This document shows, in pieces, positions 38,501 to 52,000 of a stretch of 64,000 nucleotides of DNA. The stretch's first letter is position 1. Each line of letters begins with the position of its first letter. The stretch is from the NCBI GenBank assembly GCA_036925085.1, contig JAUPFP010000007.1, forward strand, positions 2,386,802-2,450,801, in the 5' to 3' direction. The DNA is from Brachycybe producta (Eukaryota; Arthropoda; Diplopoda; Playtdesmida; Andrognathidae). The notes beneath the pieces were generated by a model, which was given only the letters and a program-made list of their open reading frames with translations, was not told where the DNA came from and did not search any database. A program made the translations under genes and the position numbers.

Positions 38501-41500
38501 AAAAACTGGCAATTTTGTTTTGAATTTTATTTTAATTATTTTTTTAAGAATAGTCACCATATTTTTTATCAATTCTCAAAAAAAAAATATTCAAAATATC
38601 CTGAATTATTTAATTTGGTATTTTTTTAGGATTTGATTGTTATTTTTTTGATTGCCTTAATCTCGGCATAGATTTCTAGTTGAATAAAAAAAAATTAAGA
38701 GAGTGTGTACATTCTAAATAATAAATAATTAAAAGAAATTAAAAACAGACAATAGAAACTTCATTAAAGAACTTAAGGAATTTTCATAGTGTAGGGTAAA
38801 TATCACAAAAAACATTTTAAAAGCCCAAATTTGCATTTTATTGCAAAATATTGTATCGAAATTGCATTTTATTGCAGAATTGTGTATCGAAATTGCATTT
38901 TATTGCAAAATTGTGTATCGAAATTGCATTTTATTGCAACCTTTTGTATCGAAATTGCATTTTATTGCAACCTTTTGTATTGAAATTGCATTTTATTGCA
39001 AAATTTTGTATCGAAATTGCATTTTATTGCAAAATTTTGTATCGAAATTGCATTTTATTGCAAAATTTTGTATCGAAATTGCATTATATTGCAATTTGCA
39101 TCTTGCATTTCTTGCAAATAATTTGCAATATAGCAACCAAGGGCGCGCTTTATTTGCCTTAATTATTAAACATAAAGTGCGGAGAAATTTAGAATTGCTA
39201 TTATTTTTTTTCTCCATATAACTAATATATTGGAAGAAATTAAAATTTATTCATGGTTTGGATTTTATTCGAAATTGTCATTCGTCTTTTTTTTAGCAGG
39301 TTTTTTTTTTAAAAAAAAAAGGGAGAAAATAAACCTCTAGAATTTTTTCTTCTTCTTCAGAGGTTTCATTTATCACGCCTCGTAAAAGTTAAACAGTATG
39401 GATTTCTTTTACAAATTAGATTTTTCGTCTTGGCTTTAAATTTACATATTGACATTAGGTGTAGAATAGGAGGGGGTTGGAAGAGATTCGAGGAGTTGAC
39501 AAAAAAAAGGGTGGTTTGAATTTGGTGTGGTGCCTGTTAAAAAATAAAAGAGGATGGGATTTGTCATGTTTTTAGGTGTTTTCTGGATGACTAATGAATG
39601 GAAGGAGGATTTATTTTCTGTCTTTCCTTCTTCTAGTTTTGAAGATGAGTTCTTCTTCTGGTGACACCACATTCACTTACTATATAGAAGAATGTTTATG
39701 TCACGAACTACTGTTGGAAGTTTTGGTTCAATTTCATTTTTTCTTTCCCTATGCTATGCTATGCTATGTCTACCTTCGGTTCTTCGGTTCTCTCAGCTAA
39801 AAAGTTTACTGAACTGATTTATAGATGTTTGCTAACGATGTGTGTCTCATCTTCTTACCCCCCTTAACCTCTTCCCTTTTCTCGCTGTCTCTCTCTCTCT
39901 TTTCTGCCTTTTGCCATCATGCATACATAACATTTCATATAGTTTAGTGTTGGATCAACGATTTTCAGGTCACATTTCTCTCTTAAGTTGCCTCACCACT
40001 TTAAAAAATGAAAAGTTAAATACAGCGAAGAAAAGAGAAGAAAGAAGTCAGACAGACAGACAGAGACAACAACAACACATTTGTTTGCAATTTTTCCTAC
40101 TTGTGCACCTTCAACTCCAATTAGTCCATCAATTAATTTGAGACTTAATTTGCAAGCTAGGGGAATTATCTGGCCCGTGACTCATTAAATGAAATTTGTG
40201 TGTGTGAGGAAGAGAGTCTCTCTATCGTGTAATTTAAGCTTTTATTTAAAAAAAAACCCCGGAATTTTCTGCATTTTGCGCCCTTTTTTTTTCTCTTTTA
40301 CACTTGAGTATATTATTTTAACTTAGTGTATTAAAAACTAGAAAAGATATTTTTTTATTGTTGGCATATTTTTCTGGTGCTGTGTGTCTGTCTTCCTCGA
40401 TCTTTTAAGCACGTGTATTTCTGTAACGTGTTCTAGTTGATGTCAGAAGACAAGATTGCAACTGTTTTGTTGCCCACAATTACAGTACTTAGGATGTGGT
40501 GACCATAATCTATTTGAATACAAATGCTTAAAATAGAGTAGAAAACAAAGAGGGGGGGGGATGCAAAATATTCTAAATTTTCAAATTTGCATAATTATTT
40601 GAGAATTGAATTACATTTAAAGTATTTATTTAAAACCTGTTGTAAAAGAAAATTTTATAAATGGTTTGAAAAATTGAATTTCTTTGATTAGGCCTATTTC
40701 AGTGTGCTGTTTTGCTGTCTAATACACATTTTTATTTGGCATAAATTGAACAATTGTTTTTTTTTTTGTAGCATGTTTTGTATTTTTGTTTTATCAAATT
40801 GCATAAATTTGTACAATTTCTAAAGACGGAAATCTACACATTTTCGAATTTTTGTTTGCATAATTTTTTTGCTTCAGTTAAAACCTATTAGTAAAGTAAT
40901 ACCCTCGACACACATACACAGTTAAATGCATTTAAATATTAAACACGTTCTACAGAGCCCTCTGTGAAGGGCAAACAAACAATATGTCGAATTCAATTTA
41001 TGCAGTTAATAATCTGAAAATATTGAGTTAATACTTAAATATAATAGATAAACTATTGACAAAATATTGATTTAGTATTTCAATTCTAAAATATTAATAA
41101 TAAAGTCAATTTTTATTTGGGTTCATGTCCTTAACTGGATTCCGTATAATTCACCTAAACACATTTAATTTGAATTCATTTATCCGATGTGTGTACAAGG
41201 TATAACGCAATTGAAACAATTACAGTTTTGTGTGCATTAATTAGTTGTAAGTCTAAAAAAGAAATTGAAAACAAAAGTTGCATCAAAATAATTTTGAAGC
41301 TGTCAAAATAATATGCAATGAGTGTGTCCGTAATTCTGTCATTTTTTTAAAACAAATGCCAGAAAATCATCCGTTTCAACATATTAAAAAGAGTTGAGTT
41401 TACGAGCTTTTTTTTTCTTCGTATTTTTATATTGCTTACTATTATTTCTAGTTTCGTCAACTTCACGATTTCGATATAAAGTATTTACTAGCAAAAGTGT

Positions 41501-42075
41501 CAAAAGGGTTAATAAATATATCGCGACTATATTATACAACATGAAGAAAGAAATGAACCAAAAATTTCATTTTTTTTTTTGAATTTATGAATTTATATCT
41601 TCGAAACTTTTTAGAGTATCTCTTCTTCTCTCTTAGTAAAAAAAAAATAGTTCACTGAAATGATTTGGTTTTTTGGGAGAAAAGGTTATTTTCGGTAGAA
41701 TTTGTTGAAAACATTTTATTATTAGTATATGTGTGGTACATGTTGAGTTAGTTTAGCACATTTTTTGCTTCCAACTAAAGTAGTAGTGTCTTTTTAGCCT
41801 AGAATGACATGCTAGAGTGACATGCATCACAGGGCTTGTCGCTCCCTCTCTCTGGAGGCAATTTTCTCTCACAATTTATAGATTTCTGCGTTTGATCTCA
41901 GTTGTGAACATATTCTACTCTACTCAATATATCTAGTAGTAGTTATACTAGAAAGAGTTAATATATGCAATATATGGTGGTATTTGGTTTATAGAAAGGA
42001 GAGTTTAGATCTCGTCTGAGGGGAAAGGGGGGAGGGGGCTCACCCATTCATTGGTTTTGCTGGTGGTGGTGGTGA

Positions 42076-42107
<32 letters not shown>

Positions 42108-45100
42108 ATGGTGATGATTTCTATCGGGCTTCTTTCTCCTATTGCATCCTATACCTACTCTACTCTGATATATATAACTACCTATAAGTTTTTCTATTGG
42201 GAAATGAGGTGTTGGTCCTTGCAATAATAAATCATGCAAACATTTTGGTTGACTTACTTTCTTCGGTTCGATTCAATAAATATACAGTATATATACCATT
42301 CGTGCGACTCATCCTTCCTTCGAAAAAACCGAAATTTCCCTCGGGTCTTAACACTAGACTTTGAGCAGCTTTTATCCTCTGTCGTGTCTTCTTCGTCGTC
42401 GTCGTTGTCTGCTATTTTGTTAGTTTAAAAACCATTCAGTTTGAAATGTTGTTACCATGGATGATGAAAAAGGGAGGGTTTTTGAGCTTGGTTTTTTATA
42501 GATTTTATTGCTCTAAAAGTGTTGAACCATAATTAAAGAGAATTTCTCAGTCTTGATTATAGTGTACAAAAAATCATAATTTAAATCATATATTTTGATT
42601 TGTTAAAAAGAAAATATGTACTTTAAATTTTTTTACTTAGATATTTTAAATATTAAAAGTTTCATAATGGTCAGTAAACGTTAAGTAGCTTAATTATGAA
42701 ATTATTCAATTGTTGGTCATGGTTGAAATAGGTTTTTTTTTTTAAATAAATGAAATATTTAATTTTTTCATTAAATATTTTTAAATATTTTTTTAAATAA
42801 ACGTAAGTAGCTTAATTATGCAATTATTCAAGCTAGATGTAATGAACGAATGTAATTTATGTTAAAAGTTTTAACAATAGATTAAAATTTCATGGAATTG
42901 AGAGTAATAAAATTTAAAAAAAAAATTGATTTGCATACAATTAAACAAGAAAAGGGGGGACTTCATTATACAAAATATAAAAATGTGATAGTCATACGTT
43001 ATGTCACTGCTTATGGTCAATCATTTTTTATAATTAAATCACATTGAAATTCACATTAAATTACATTGGATGTGGTGACTAAATGGAAAAAGGTTTATTT
43101 CCGATCATTTTTTTTTTGGTAAAAAGTAAAGCAAAATTACCCTTTGAAGTTGGGTTTACACGAGTCAAAGTGAGTTCATCAACTCACTTGAATCGTGTAA
43201 ACTCAGCTTTAGGCAAAATTGATATGGTGGACAGTTACCCAGGTGGTTTTAATGTAATTGATCCTTAATTTTAATGACGAAAGTGTTTTTTTTTCGCCAA
43301 TGCATCCTGGCTACACTCGTTTGGCTGCCATTTTGAATTTTTACTGTTGTACAAAAAGTTGACTTAATTAATGACATATTTTTGTTGTTGTCTTTTGCAG
43401 GTGACTAAATTGAAGATGGAGAACTGTACCAAGTATGCAAGTTGTTCGTCTTGTATCGGAGCACGAGATCCCTACTGTGGATGGTGTTCTCTCGAAAGAA
43501 GGTACAAAAACAAAGCATTTCTCTTATTTTCTTCTTTGATATTATGGAAAGAAAAATGAAAACAATGGATTTTGTTGTGTTGTGTTTGTTTCTTTTTTGT
43601 TGCAGATGTTTGTTTGTCTTTAAAACTTAAATATATTCCAATTTTTCAGAATGTGGATTTTCTTCTTCAGTTGTGTGTGATGATGATGGTGGTGGTAGTC
43701 GTTTACGATTATCTCATGTTGAATATTAATGTTAATGTACCTTAAAGAACATTTCCCATCTTTTAGAATATATTTAACTTTTATTGTCTATTTAAGTTAA
43801 GAATAAAAGCGAAAAAAGGGGCTTTTTTCCTCTCTTTAGAATTAACTCTCAGTATGAGTTTTTATGCTTCTGATGTAGATCGCATAATTTGAACTCTACA
43901 GGGAGTCATAAGTCAGGTCCTTTCTTCTTCTTCTGCTTGGGGTTTTTTGTCTTCCGTTAACTTAAGTCAATGTAATTTTGTTTATAGGTTGTTTTCATGT
44001 CTGGTGAACATGTAGTTATAGTTAGTGCTAGTTTTGCTTTTGGATTTTTCACATTTTCCCTTTTTTATTTAGAAGGCCACCCAAGAACAACAAAAACAGA
44101 TGGATAAATAAGATACTTCTTTTTTCTATGTTTTTCTACTAATGTTCGTGGTGGTTTTTTTTTTAAATATCTTCTTTACATCGTTATCGTTAATTATCAT
44201 TTAAAAAAATAACTAGGTAATAAGGAATGTCCGGTCATTAAGGCGATTTTAAAAGTTTAAATGTCTCTCTCTCTCTCTTTCTCTGTTGAAGTCTTGATTA
44301 TTTTTCTGGCTTTCAGGAGCAGAAATTAAGAGAGAGAAAAAAAAAACATTGAAATTGTTTTAGAAAACTATTATATTAAACTATTACATTTTTCATATTT
44401 GACTATCTTTTAAAATAAGCTTTTTTTTTTTTTAAAGATGAAAGAAAAATATTAAGTGATTTAGCTACCTTTCTAGTTTCTAACTCACAATTTCTTCTTT
44501 CAAGTTAGGTTTGCTCTTCTTCTAAACCGCAGAATAAACAGATTTCAAAAATCATCTATTCTTAAAACATCTTAAGAAAGTTTTAAAGTGTAAAACGCCT
44601 CTCGAACTCTTGGATTATATTCTGTCGTTTAAGGCGCAAAATGAAGAGAAACTTGAATGTGTTTTAGAAACTAGAAGGGTAACTCAATCTCTTAAGGATA
44701 TTTTCATCTTGATAACTTTCAAAAGAAGCTTTTTTGTGTGAGTTTTGAAAATGGCTGAACTTTAAGCAGACTTATGTCTATTAATTTTTTTGTTCATAAA
44801 ACAAAAATTTATTTTAAAAGATATCAACAGGAAAAATACCTTTTTATGCTTGAGCTAAACCCCTTCTAGTTTCCAAAGTTGTTACGATTTTCTCTTACAG
44901 TGATTTTGTTTCTGAAAAACAGAAATAATAATTTGAAAAGCAGCTGTTCATCTTAAATTCTTAATTATAATTAACCATCTTAATAATCAATTATATATAA
45001 TAGCCATCTTAATTTGAAGCATTGTTTTACTAAATTTATTACTAGTTTTGTTTTTTTCTAGTAAGTAGTAGTTGTTCGGACAACTTTTCTCTTTTTTTTT

Positions 45101-45897
45101 ACTGTTGGAAGATATTTTTTAAACCATTTCTGGCTCATTTAGTTAATATCCCCCATCTATTCATGAGAATTTAAGATATGTTCTTGTGACTGTAGTCAAA
45201 TTTGAAAATTACCATAAAAGTCGATTCCGGTATGTATTTTTTTTATCGGAAAAAAGTTTAGTTTTTTGAACTTTTTTTGTTATTGTTATCTTAAGTTTTT
45301 TTTTTTTTTTAAACTTTTCCAAAACGGTTTTGTTGGTTCTTTGTTACCCACCTATTTACTATGCTAATCCGGGCCTTAAGGTTTGCATTTATTTATTTTA
45401 TTTGATGTTAATGCTCTGAAAATTTCTCTACTCTCACAAACCAAACTCACACCAACCTGAAGAATAACACTATTGGGAGACAACAACAACAAAAAAAAAA
45501 CATTTTAGAATTTTTCTACCGGTTCTCAGTTAATGATGTGTGTGTATGGTGTTAGTTTTTTTTTCACTGCCGGGTTTTACATATTATTTTCTGCCATCAG
45601 TTGTTGCATTTTGAAACACATTGTGTGTTCATAAATACCGAGCCCGGAAGCTCATAGAAGTCGCTTTTTGCTACTACTGCTGTTTGAGCCTGTTGTTGTT
45701 GTTGTTGTTTGAATTTCAGGACGGTTTTTTTTGTCAAGAAATATTTATATTTAAAAAAAAATACCGGATAAAAAATTGCAGCTTCATTCATGAGTTAATA
45801 TAGATCGCCAATGGGGGTGTAGTTTTTTTTTTGAAAGTCATCTTTATATATATTTTTTTGGTTAGTTTGTTGGTGGTTTTGCATCATCATATATTGA

Positions 45898-45985
<88 letters not shown>

Positions 45986-46022
45986 ATATATATATGTGTA
46001 TATATATGTGTATATATATATG

Positions 46023-46091
<69 letters not shown>

Positions 46092-49000
46092 GTATATGTA
46101 TATATATATGTATATGTATATATTATATATGTATATACATATGTGGTTTATACAGTATATTCAAATATTTTTGTGGATCCACCACCACTGTTTATGATTT
46201 CCTCATATATATTCTTCTTGGTGGTGGGTGGGTTTTTTTTTACTTTGAAATTTTTCTGATATTCAATAAGGGACACGGATACACAAATATGGAGGCGGGT
46301 TTTTTTTATACCTAGGATGTTTTTTTGAATATTATATAGAGAGCCATTGGAAAATGCTTTAGACAAATTTTGAGGACAGATTCTAGTCATTATCAGAAGT
46401 AATACTTAGAAAAGATATTGAATGTTTGTTAGAAAGTATATTAATGATCAATATATCCTAAACTTAACGCAAATAAGAATTGAAAAAAAGGTGCAAATGG
46501 GTTTTCTTTTTAGAAATTTTGCGTTTCATGCAAATAAAAAATCCAAAAATGCAAAAAAAGAAGTGTAAGAAAATTGTTCAGTTTAAGCAAATAATAAAAA
46601 TATATATTTTATATATTAATAAAGTAGAATTTAATAAATGAAGTAATAACAGAAAATGCTAAATGAAAAACATTTGGTTTAAAAATCTTTGTTGACATTT
46701 TTCTGTCCAAAAAAAGTTTTTTTTTAATGAGTGAAATTTATTCAAATTTTTAAAGATTTATGCAATTTGTGCATTTTATGCGAACTGTTGGCCTTAGTGA
46801 TTAATGATTGGCTTTCATATTTTCACTTTGCAATCGTATCTTATGAACGCCCAAGAGTTACTGAGTCTCCCTCTGCCACAGGCCTTTTTGTCTGCTTCTT
46901 GCAGAGTAATTTTTAAAATTCAATACCAAAATCAACTGTTCAGTAACTTTACTGCTTGGATCTTATATATTGACATCCATTTATCTCGGCGCCCTGCATA
47001 TGGCGCCTCTTCCTCTCTCGCTACGCCCACCGGTTTTAGCGCGATTTTTAAATTCAGAAGGTAGAATTTCTACTAAGAAATAAGTTTGGAAATTTACTGT
47101 TGAATTCTCTTCACTTGTCCTCCCCACAAATCTTTTTTTTTTATTTTCTTCTTTAAATCAATAATATTTGATGTATTTTTTTTTTTGAAGAAAGAAAAAG
47201 CAAAATTCTTGAAGTCAATGTTAGATGTCAGTTTTGTTTTTCCAATTGGAATTTCGTTTACTCCACTAATTTGATGTTACATGTATAGCATGTCATAGCA
47301 ATATATTTATTTTCTTGTGTTTATATAAATGTATATAGAGGGGTTTTGAATATCAAAAGGAAGTCAATTTTCTCTCAGGTTTTCTTTTCTACTTTTCGTG
47401 TATTTCTAATCATGTTTTATAGGGTGTATCTCTATAATATAAGATATTGGGGGGGGGGGGGGGGAATTCAGGAAGAAAACTGAATTTTTATTTATAATAT
47501 ATTTATTGTATATGCAGCTTCCAGGGGAAAAATGTGTTTTATTTTTGAGGCAAACAACAAAATACATATGTTACTGTCAATCTGCGGAATCAATCAATCT
47601 GCTTATTGCCTAGGCCAATTTGCAAAACAACCAACCCTGCTGGTGAATCTGCAAAATGCAATACATTTTAGGTATTGAAATTTTTGCAGATTCATTAGCA
47701 GGTTAGTTGTTTTGCAGATTCTATAGGTATTATGCAGATTGACTGATTCCGCAGATTGACAGTAACATATACACACAAGTATATCAGCATTTATTATTTT
47801 AAAAAATATATTTACAAAAGAAAAAAGGAAGAGAAATTTTTTTTTTCAATTTATTTGTTTCCTTTATGCGGGTTCTAAATGAAGTCTTTTTTTTTTTAAA
47901 AAATTGAGATTTTGAAATATTTTCATACGGAATTTTTTTTTTTATTTATTCAATAACTTCAATATTGAATTTTAATTTTGTTTTTTAAAGTAAGAAAAAT
48001 GACATTCTACGGCATATTTCGTTATTCATTGATTTATTTATGGGAATTGACGTTCACGTCCAATAGAAAATAACCATATTTAGCGACGTCTTTACTGCTA
48101 GCTAAATCGATGAATTTAGGAATGTGCTGCTTATTATTATAAAATTGATATTTTTTTTTTCAGTCTTTGAGATTGACATCTATAATTTATTTAGAATGTT
48201 AAGCTGTGTTCACACTATTATGATAGATGATAGTATGGCCAGCAGGCTATTCTCAAACTGTCAATCTATAAGTGTGGACCGGGGGCCCTGTTTCAGTTTT
48301 GGCACATTTCAGAAAAATGTTTTCCATCACTTGTCGGTAAACTTCAAACAGGAAGTTAGTTGGACATGCAAATGTAGATGTGCCAGACGTGCACGGTTTC
48401 ATTCATTTTAACATAAGACGTGTTATTTTTTGCACTTGTGTGATCGCGCGATTTATTTGAACCATTAGCCGTTTTAGGATTGCAGAAAAAGCCAGAATGT
48501 GGTTAGCTTTATAGTTGAACATACCATGCTGTTATGGCGGTATCCTATAGACAAGAAACATATGGCAGACATGGCTACCTGCAGTCTACAAAAGGACCTT
48601 ATCAGTGGTTGTCATCATGGCGAAAAATACGATCACAAAATCGTTTTTGTGGTCATAAAAATTATGATCGTGGTCGAATTTGAGCTGGACTACTACAGAA
48701 AAAAACCATGAATGTAGCAGAACGTTTTCTGAGCCGGCAGACTAGCTTTGCCATCTGGCTTTGGGAAAAAACCAACTCGCATAGTGTGGACGCGGCTCTA
48801 GAGACTAGAATATACTTATATAGAACGTGGCAACTGATCAATTCTGTTTAGAATCTATTTTTCTTCCATAAATCCTCAATATAAAACATATATTAATCTG
48901 TGTCATTTAAAAAAAAAAAGGATTTTTGTATGTTTTTCTAAGAAGAAGAAAAAAGTACATTGCGCACCTGCTACTGTAGGCTTTTTTTTATTTGGGTAGC

Positions 49001-52000
49001 TGTCATAAATTTGCATAAAAAAGCATCGAAAAATAATTGATTTGTTCTCATGAGAGACACTTGCTAGAAAATGTCTTAAGTATTAATGGATTTAGATCTT
49101 ATGGAGAGATATTTTTGTATTTTTTTTTTTTTTTAAAAAAACTTTATGATGAGATTTTCGATTTTTTTTTTGTTGCGAAATTTTTTTTTCAGGTGGAATT
49201 TTTTTTATTGTTGTTCTTTTTTTTTCTCTCCAAACTTTGTAATTTGGTTGTCAAATATGTTAAAGATGTGCAAAAATCTATAAGATGTAATCACACAGTT
49301 ACAAGAGTGTAAAACTTTTTTGAGGTTTTGTTTGAAAAGTTTTGCTTTAAAGTTATTTTTGGAGGTGGTGGGTTGAAGTTTTCATATTTGAAGAAGAAGA
49401 AAAAATTCTTTAAGATGATAAAATGAGTGATCGATATTTTTATAAATATATCTAATATATAGGCCTAATATATCTAGTAAAGTTTTAGCAATATGGAAAG
49501 CCAAAAAAAAAAAGATGGGGTTCCAGGGGTTGGGTGAAATGGTGTATTTTTTTTTTTGCCCTATCATTTCATGAAGAGCATTCACCTTTTTTCTCTCTTT
49601 TCTTAATAAGCAGTTGGTTTTGGTAGCCAAATTACTAAGTAGAAAAAGACTTAGGGAAATTGAGAGGTAGGAGGAGTTTTGTGTGTTTGAGAGAATCTTT
49701 TTTTAAGATCTCTCTCTCTCTCTCTCTGCTTCAATATCATCATATGCATATATAGAACTTAAGGGGTGGTTGAAGAACAAGATAAATGAACCACGGAGTT
49801 AATTTTTACACTGATAAATCGACAATTGCAAATGGGGGGTGATGGCAGGATCAACTTTGAACGAGTTGCAGGCAACAACAAAAAAAGAGTAACAACTTTG
49901 ATATTATACAATATACAAGGTGGTTGCAAAATCAGGTTGAAATTTTAAAACGTAAACTTGGAACATTCTTGAACACTACTACTGTTTAAAAAAAAATAAA
50001 ATAAAAAGCGTACTAAAAAGCGCCTTTTCATTTTACAGGTGATCTGATTGGTTAGTTAGTAATTTCAAGGCTGTGTCATGGCTGCAAATATCAAACCAAA
50101 ATGGAAGCTTTTCAAAAAGCAAGCATGCATTAAAATGCAAATATGCAGTAACATGAAAAACTACAAAAAAAAAAAACAATGTAAAGCTTAGCTTTAAAGC
50201 TGTAGAAAGGAAATATGTTATTTGGCCTGTATGCTTGAAAGATATTTGAGCACACTTTACACTGAAAAACTATTTCAGTATGTAGTTTTTTATCTAGGAG
50301 GGGGGGGGATGCAATGGATGGTGATGATGGTGGTGGCGGTTGAGAGAGTTCTTAGTTTTTAAGATTGATTCTAAATCAATAGACAACTTAATTGGGAGGT
50401 AGTTAGAATAAAAGAAGGTTTTTCTAAAGTTCTACTTGGCCCCTTTTTTTTCTAAAATAAAAAGAAAAGTGCCCTTATTTTTTTTTTTTTCTTATTTGAA
50501 TGAAGGATTTGTAACTTTTTTTTTTGGGTTGTAGTTGGAGGATTTATTTCGTTTTTTACTTTTGTTTCTTGAAAAGTAGAAGTGCGTTTTCTATACATTT
50601 GAACTTAAAAGAAAGCGTGGATTAAAAATGAAATAGGCAACAGAAAAGAAGAAGAAAAAAAAGCAGCAAAGTTGTTTGCAATTGTAGAAGAAACAACCAA
50701 ACCATTTGTGTTGTGATTTATTTAGGAATTATGTTTTTTCTTTAGATTACTTTTTTTGCAATGATGCTTTTATTTTCATTTTAGTAAATGGGAAATTTCT
50801 ACATAGGCCTTTTTTTCTATACAGTAATATTATGCAAGTGTTTTTTATTTTAAGAAATATCTTAAGTTTTAGTTTCTGTATATATTAATATACAAAGATT
50901 TTATGTTACGGTCATCAACGCGGTCATCAAAGTGAATAAAATGGTAATTTTGTGGATTCTCTGACGTTTAAAACTAGGCTATTTGTAACAGTACAACCAA
51001 TTTGCTAATAAATTGTCAATAGAGTAATATCTGGAGCCCGGATTTTTTATGAGATTATCAAGCAAATGTTTCTCACTGTGTGGCCAAAGTGCCAATTGTG
51101 AAGTCATCATCATCATCATCAAAACTTTTATGCAAATTAAAAATCAGAAAAATATTTCGTTTTATGCGAATAAAAAATGCATATTATACAGTATAACAAA
51201 AGCATAATTACTTCAATTTTTGGAGTAATTAATAGCTAGAATCATCAGAAAATAAAAAAAATCAAACGATTTTGGTTTAGTTTTTTGTAGAATTTTTTTT
51301 TTCTGATCAAAAACGTTTTAAAAAATATTTGAAATTATACAATTTTCAATTTTGAAAACAACAAATTTCCAAAGATTATGCAATTTATACATTTTATGTA
51401 TTTTTATTTTGGATTAAACTGATTACGTTATATAAATTTACACATTATGGCACTCATGGTGTCATAGTGTATGTATACCCAAAAGTTATGTGTTATGTGT
51501 TTTGTACGGGACTGGCTCACTACAGCTAACTGGGTCACTACAGCTACCAAAAAAAATATATAGACCTTTATTTCATCAAAAGGGTCACTACAGCTACCAA
51601 AAAATATAGGCCTTTTTATTTATCAATACGTTTAGTTTAGATTACATTCGGTTCAGTTAGGTTTCATTATGTTCGATTAGGTTTCATTATGTTCAGTAAG
51701 GTTCGGTTAGGTTTGGTTAGGATCGGTTAGGTTTGATTAGGATCGGTTAGGTTTGATTAGGATCAGTTAGGTTTGGTTAGGTTAGGTTAGTATCGGTACT
51801 TTTTGGTTAGGATCGTTAAGGTTCGGTTAGGTATGGTTCGGTAAGGTTTCATTAGGTAAGGTTCGGTTAGGTTATGGAGAAAGGGTTATTTTTTTAGCTG
51901 TAGTTATGAGAAAGTGATAAAAAAAAGGTCTATATTTTGTCCCCCTATTTTTTGGTAGCTGTAGTGACCCTTTTGATGAACAAAAGGTCTATTAATTTTT

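Larger units (their letters stand above)
31999..43400 (+). other. Intron 3 (11.4 kb, phase 0)
   Basis: No coding signal seen. It contains family K, the L and E elements, the hAT-type element with a nested insert, family G, the small palindrome H, the 31-bp minisatellite, family B and the 60-bp hairpin close to exon 4. There is an AAT run at 35617-35641 and a degenerate GGT/GAT run at 42058-42118. Stretches 37,500-38,800, 39,200-40,890 and 41,220-43,140 show nothing beyond simple AT-rich sequence. Confidence 0.9.

Noticed and set aside
38831-39100. CRISPR array
   Set aside because: Units are contiguous tandem repeats without spacers, in a eukaryotic intron.
38841-39221. 126-codon frame with CIEIAFYC-type repeats
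   Set aside because: Translation of the 31-bp minisatellite; frames shift from unit to unit and a second overlapping frame looks just as open.
42048-42239. Poly-His frame on the minus strand
   Set aside because: Translation of a GGT/GAT microsatellite.
45831-46259. Ile-Tyr-rich 142-codon frame
   Set aside because: Translation of a TA microsatellite.
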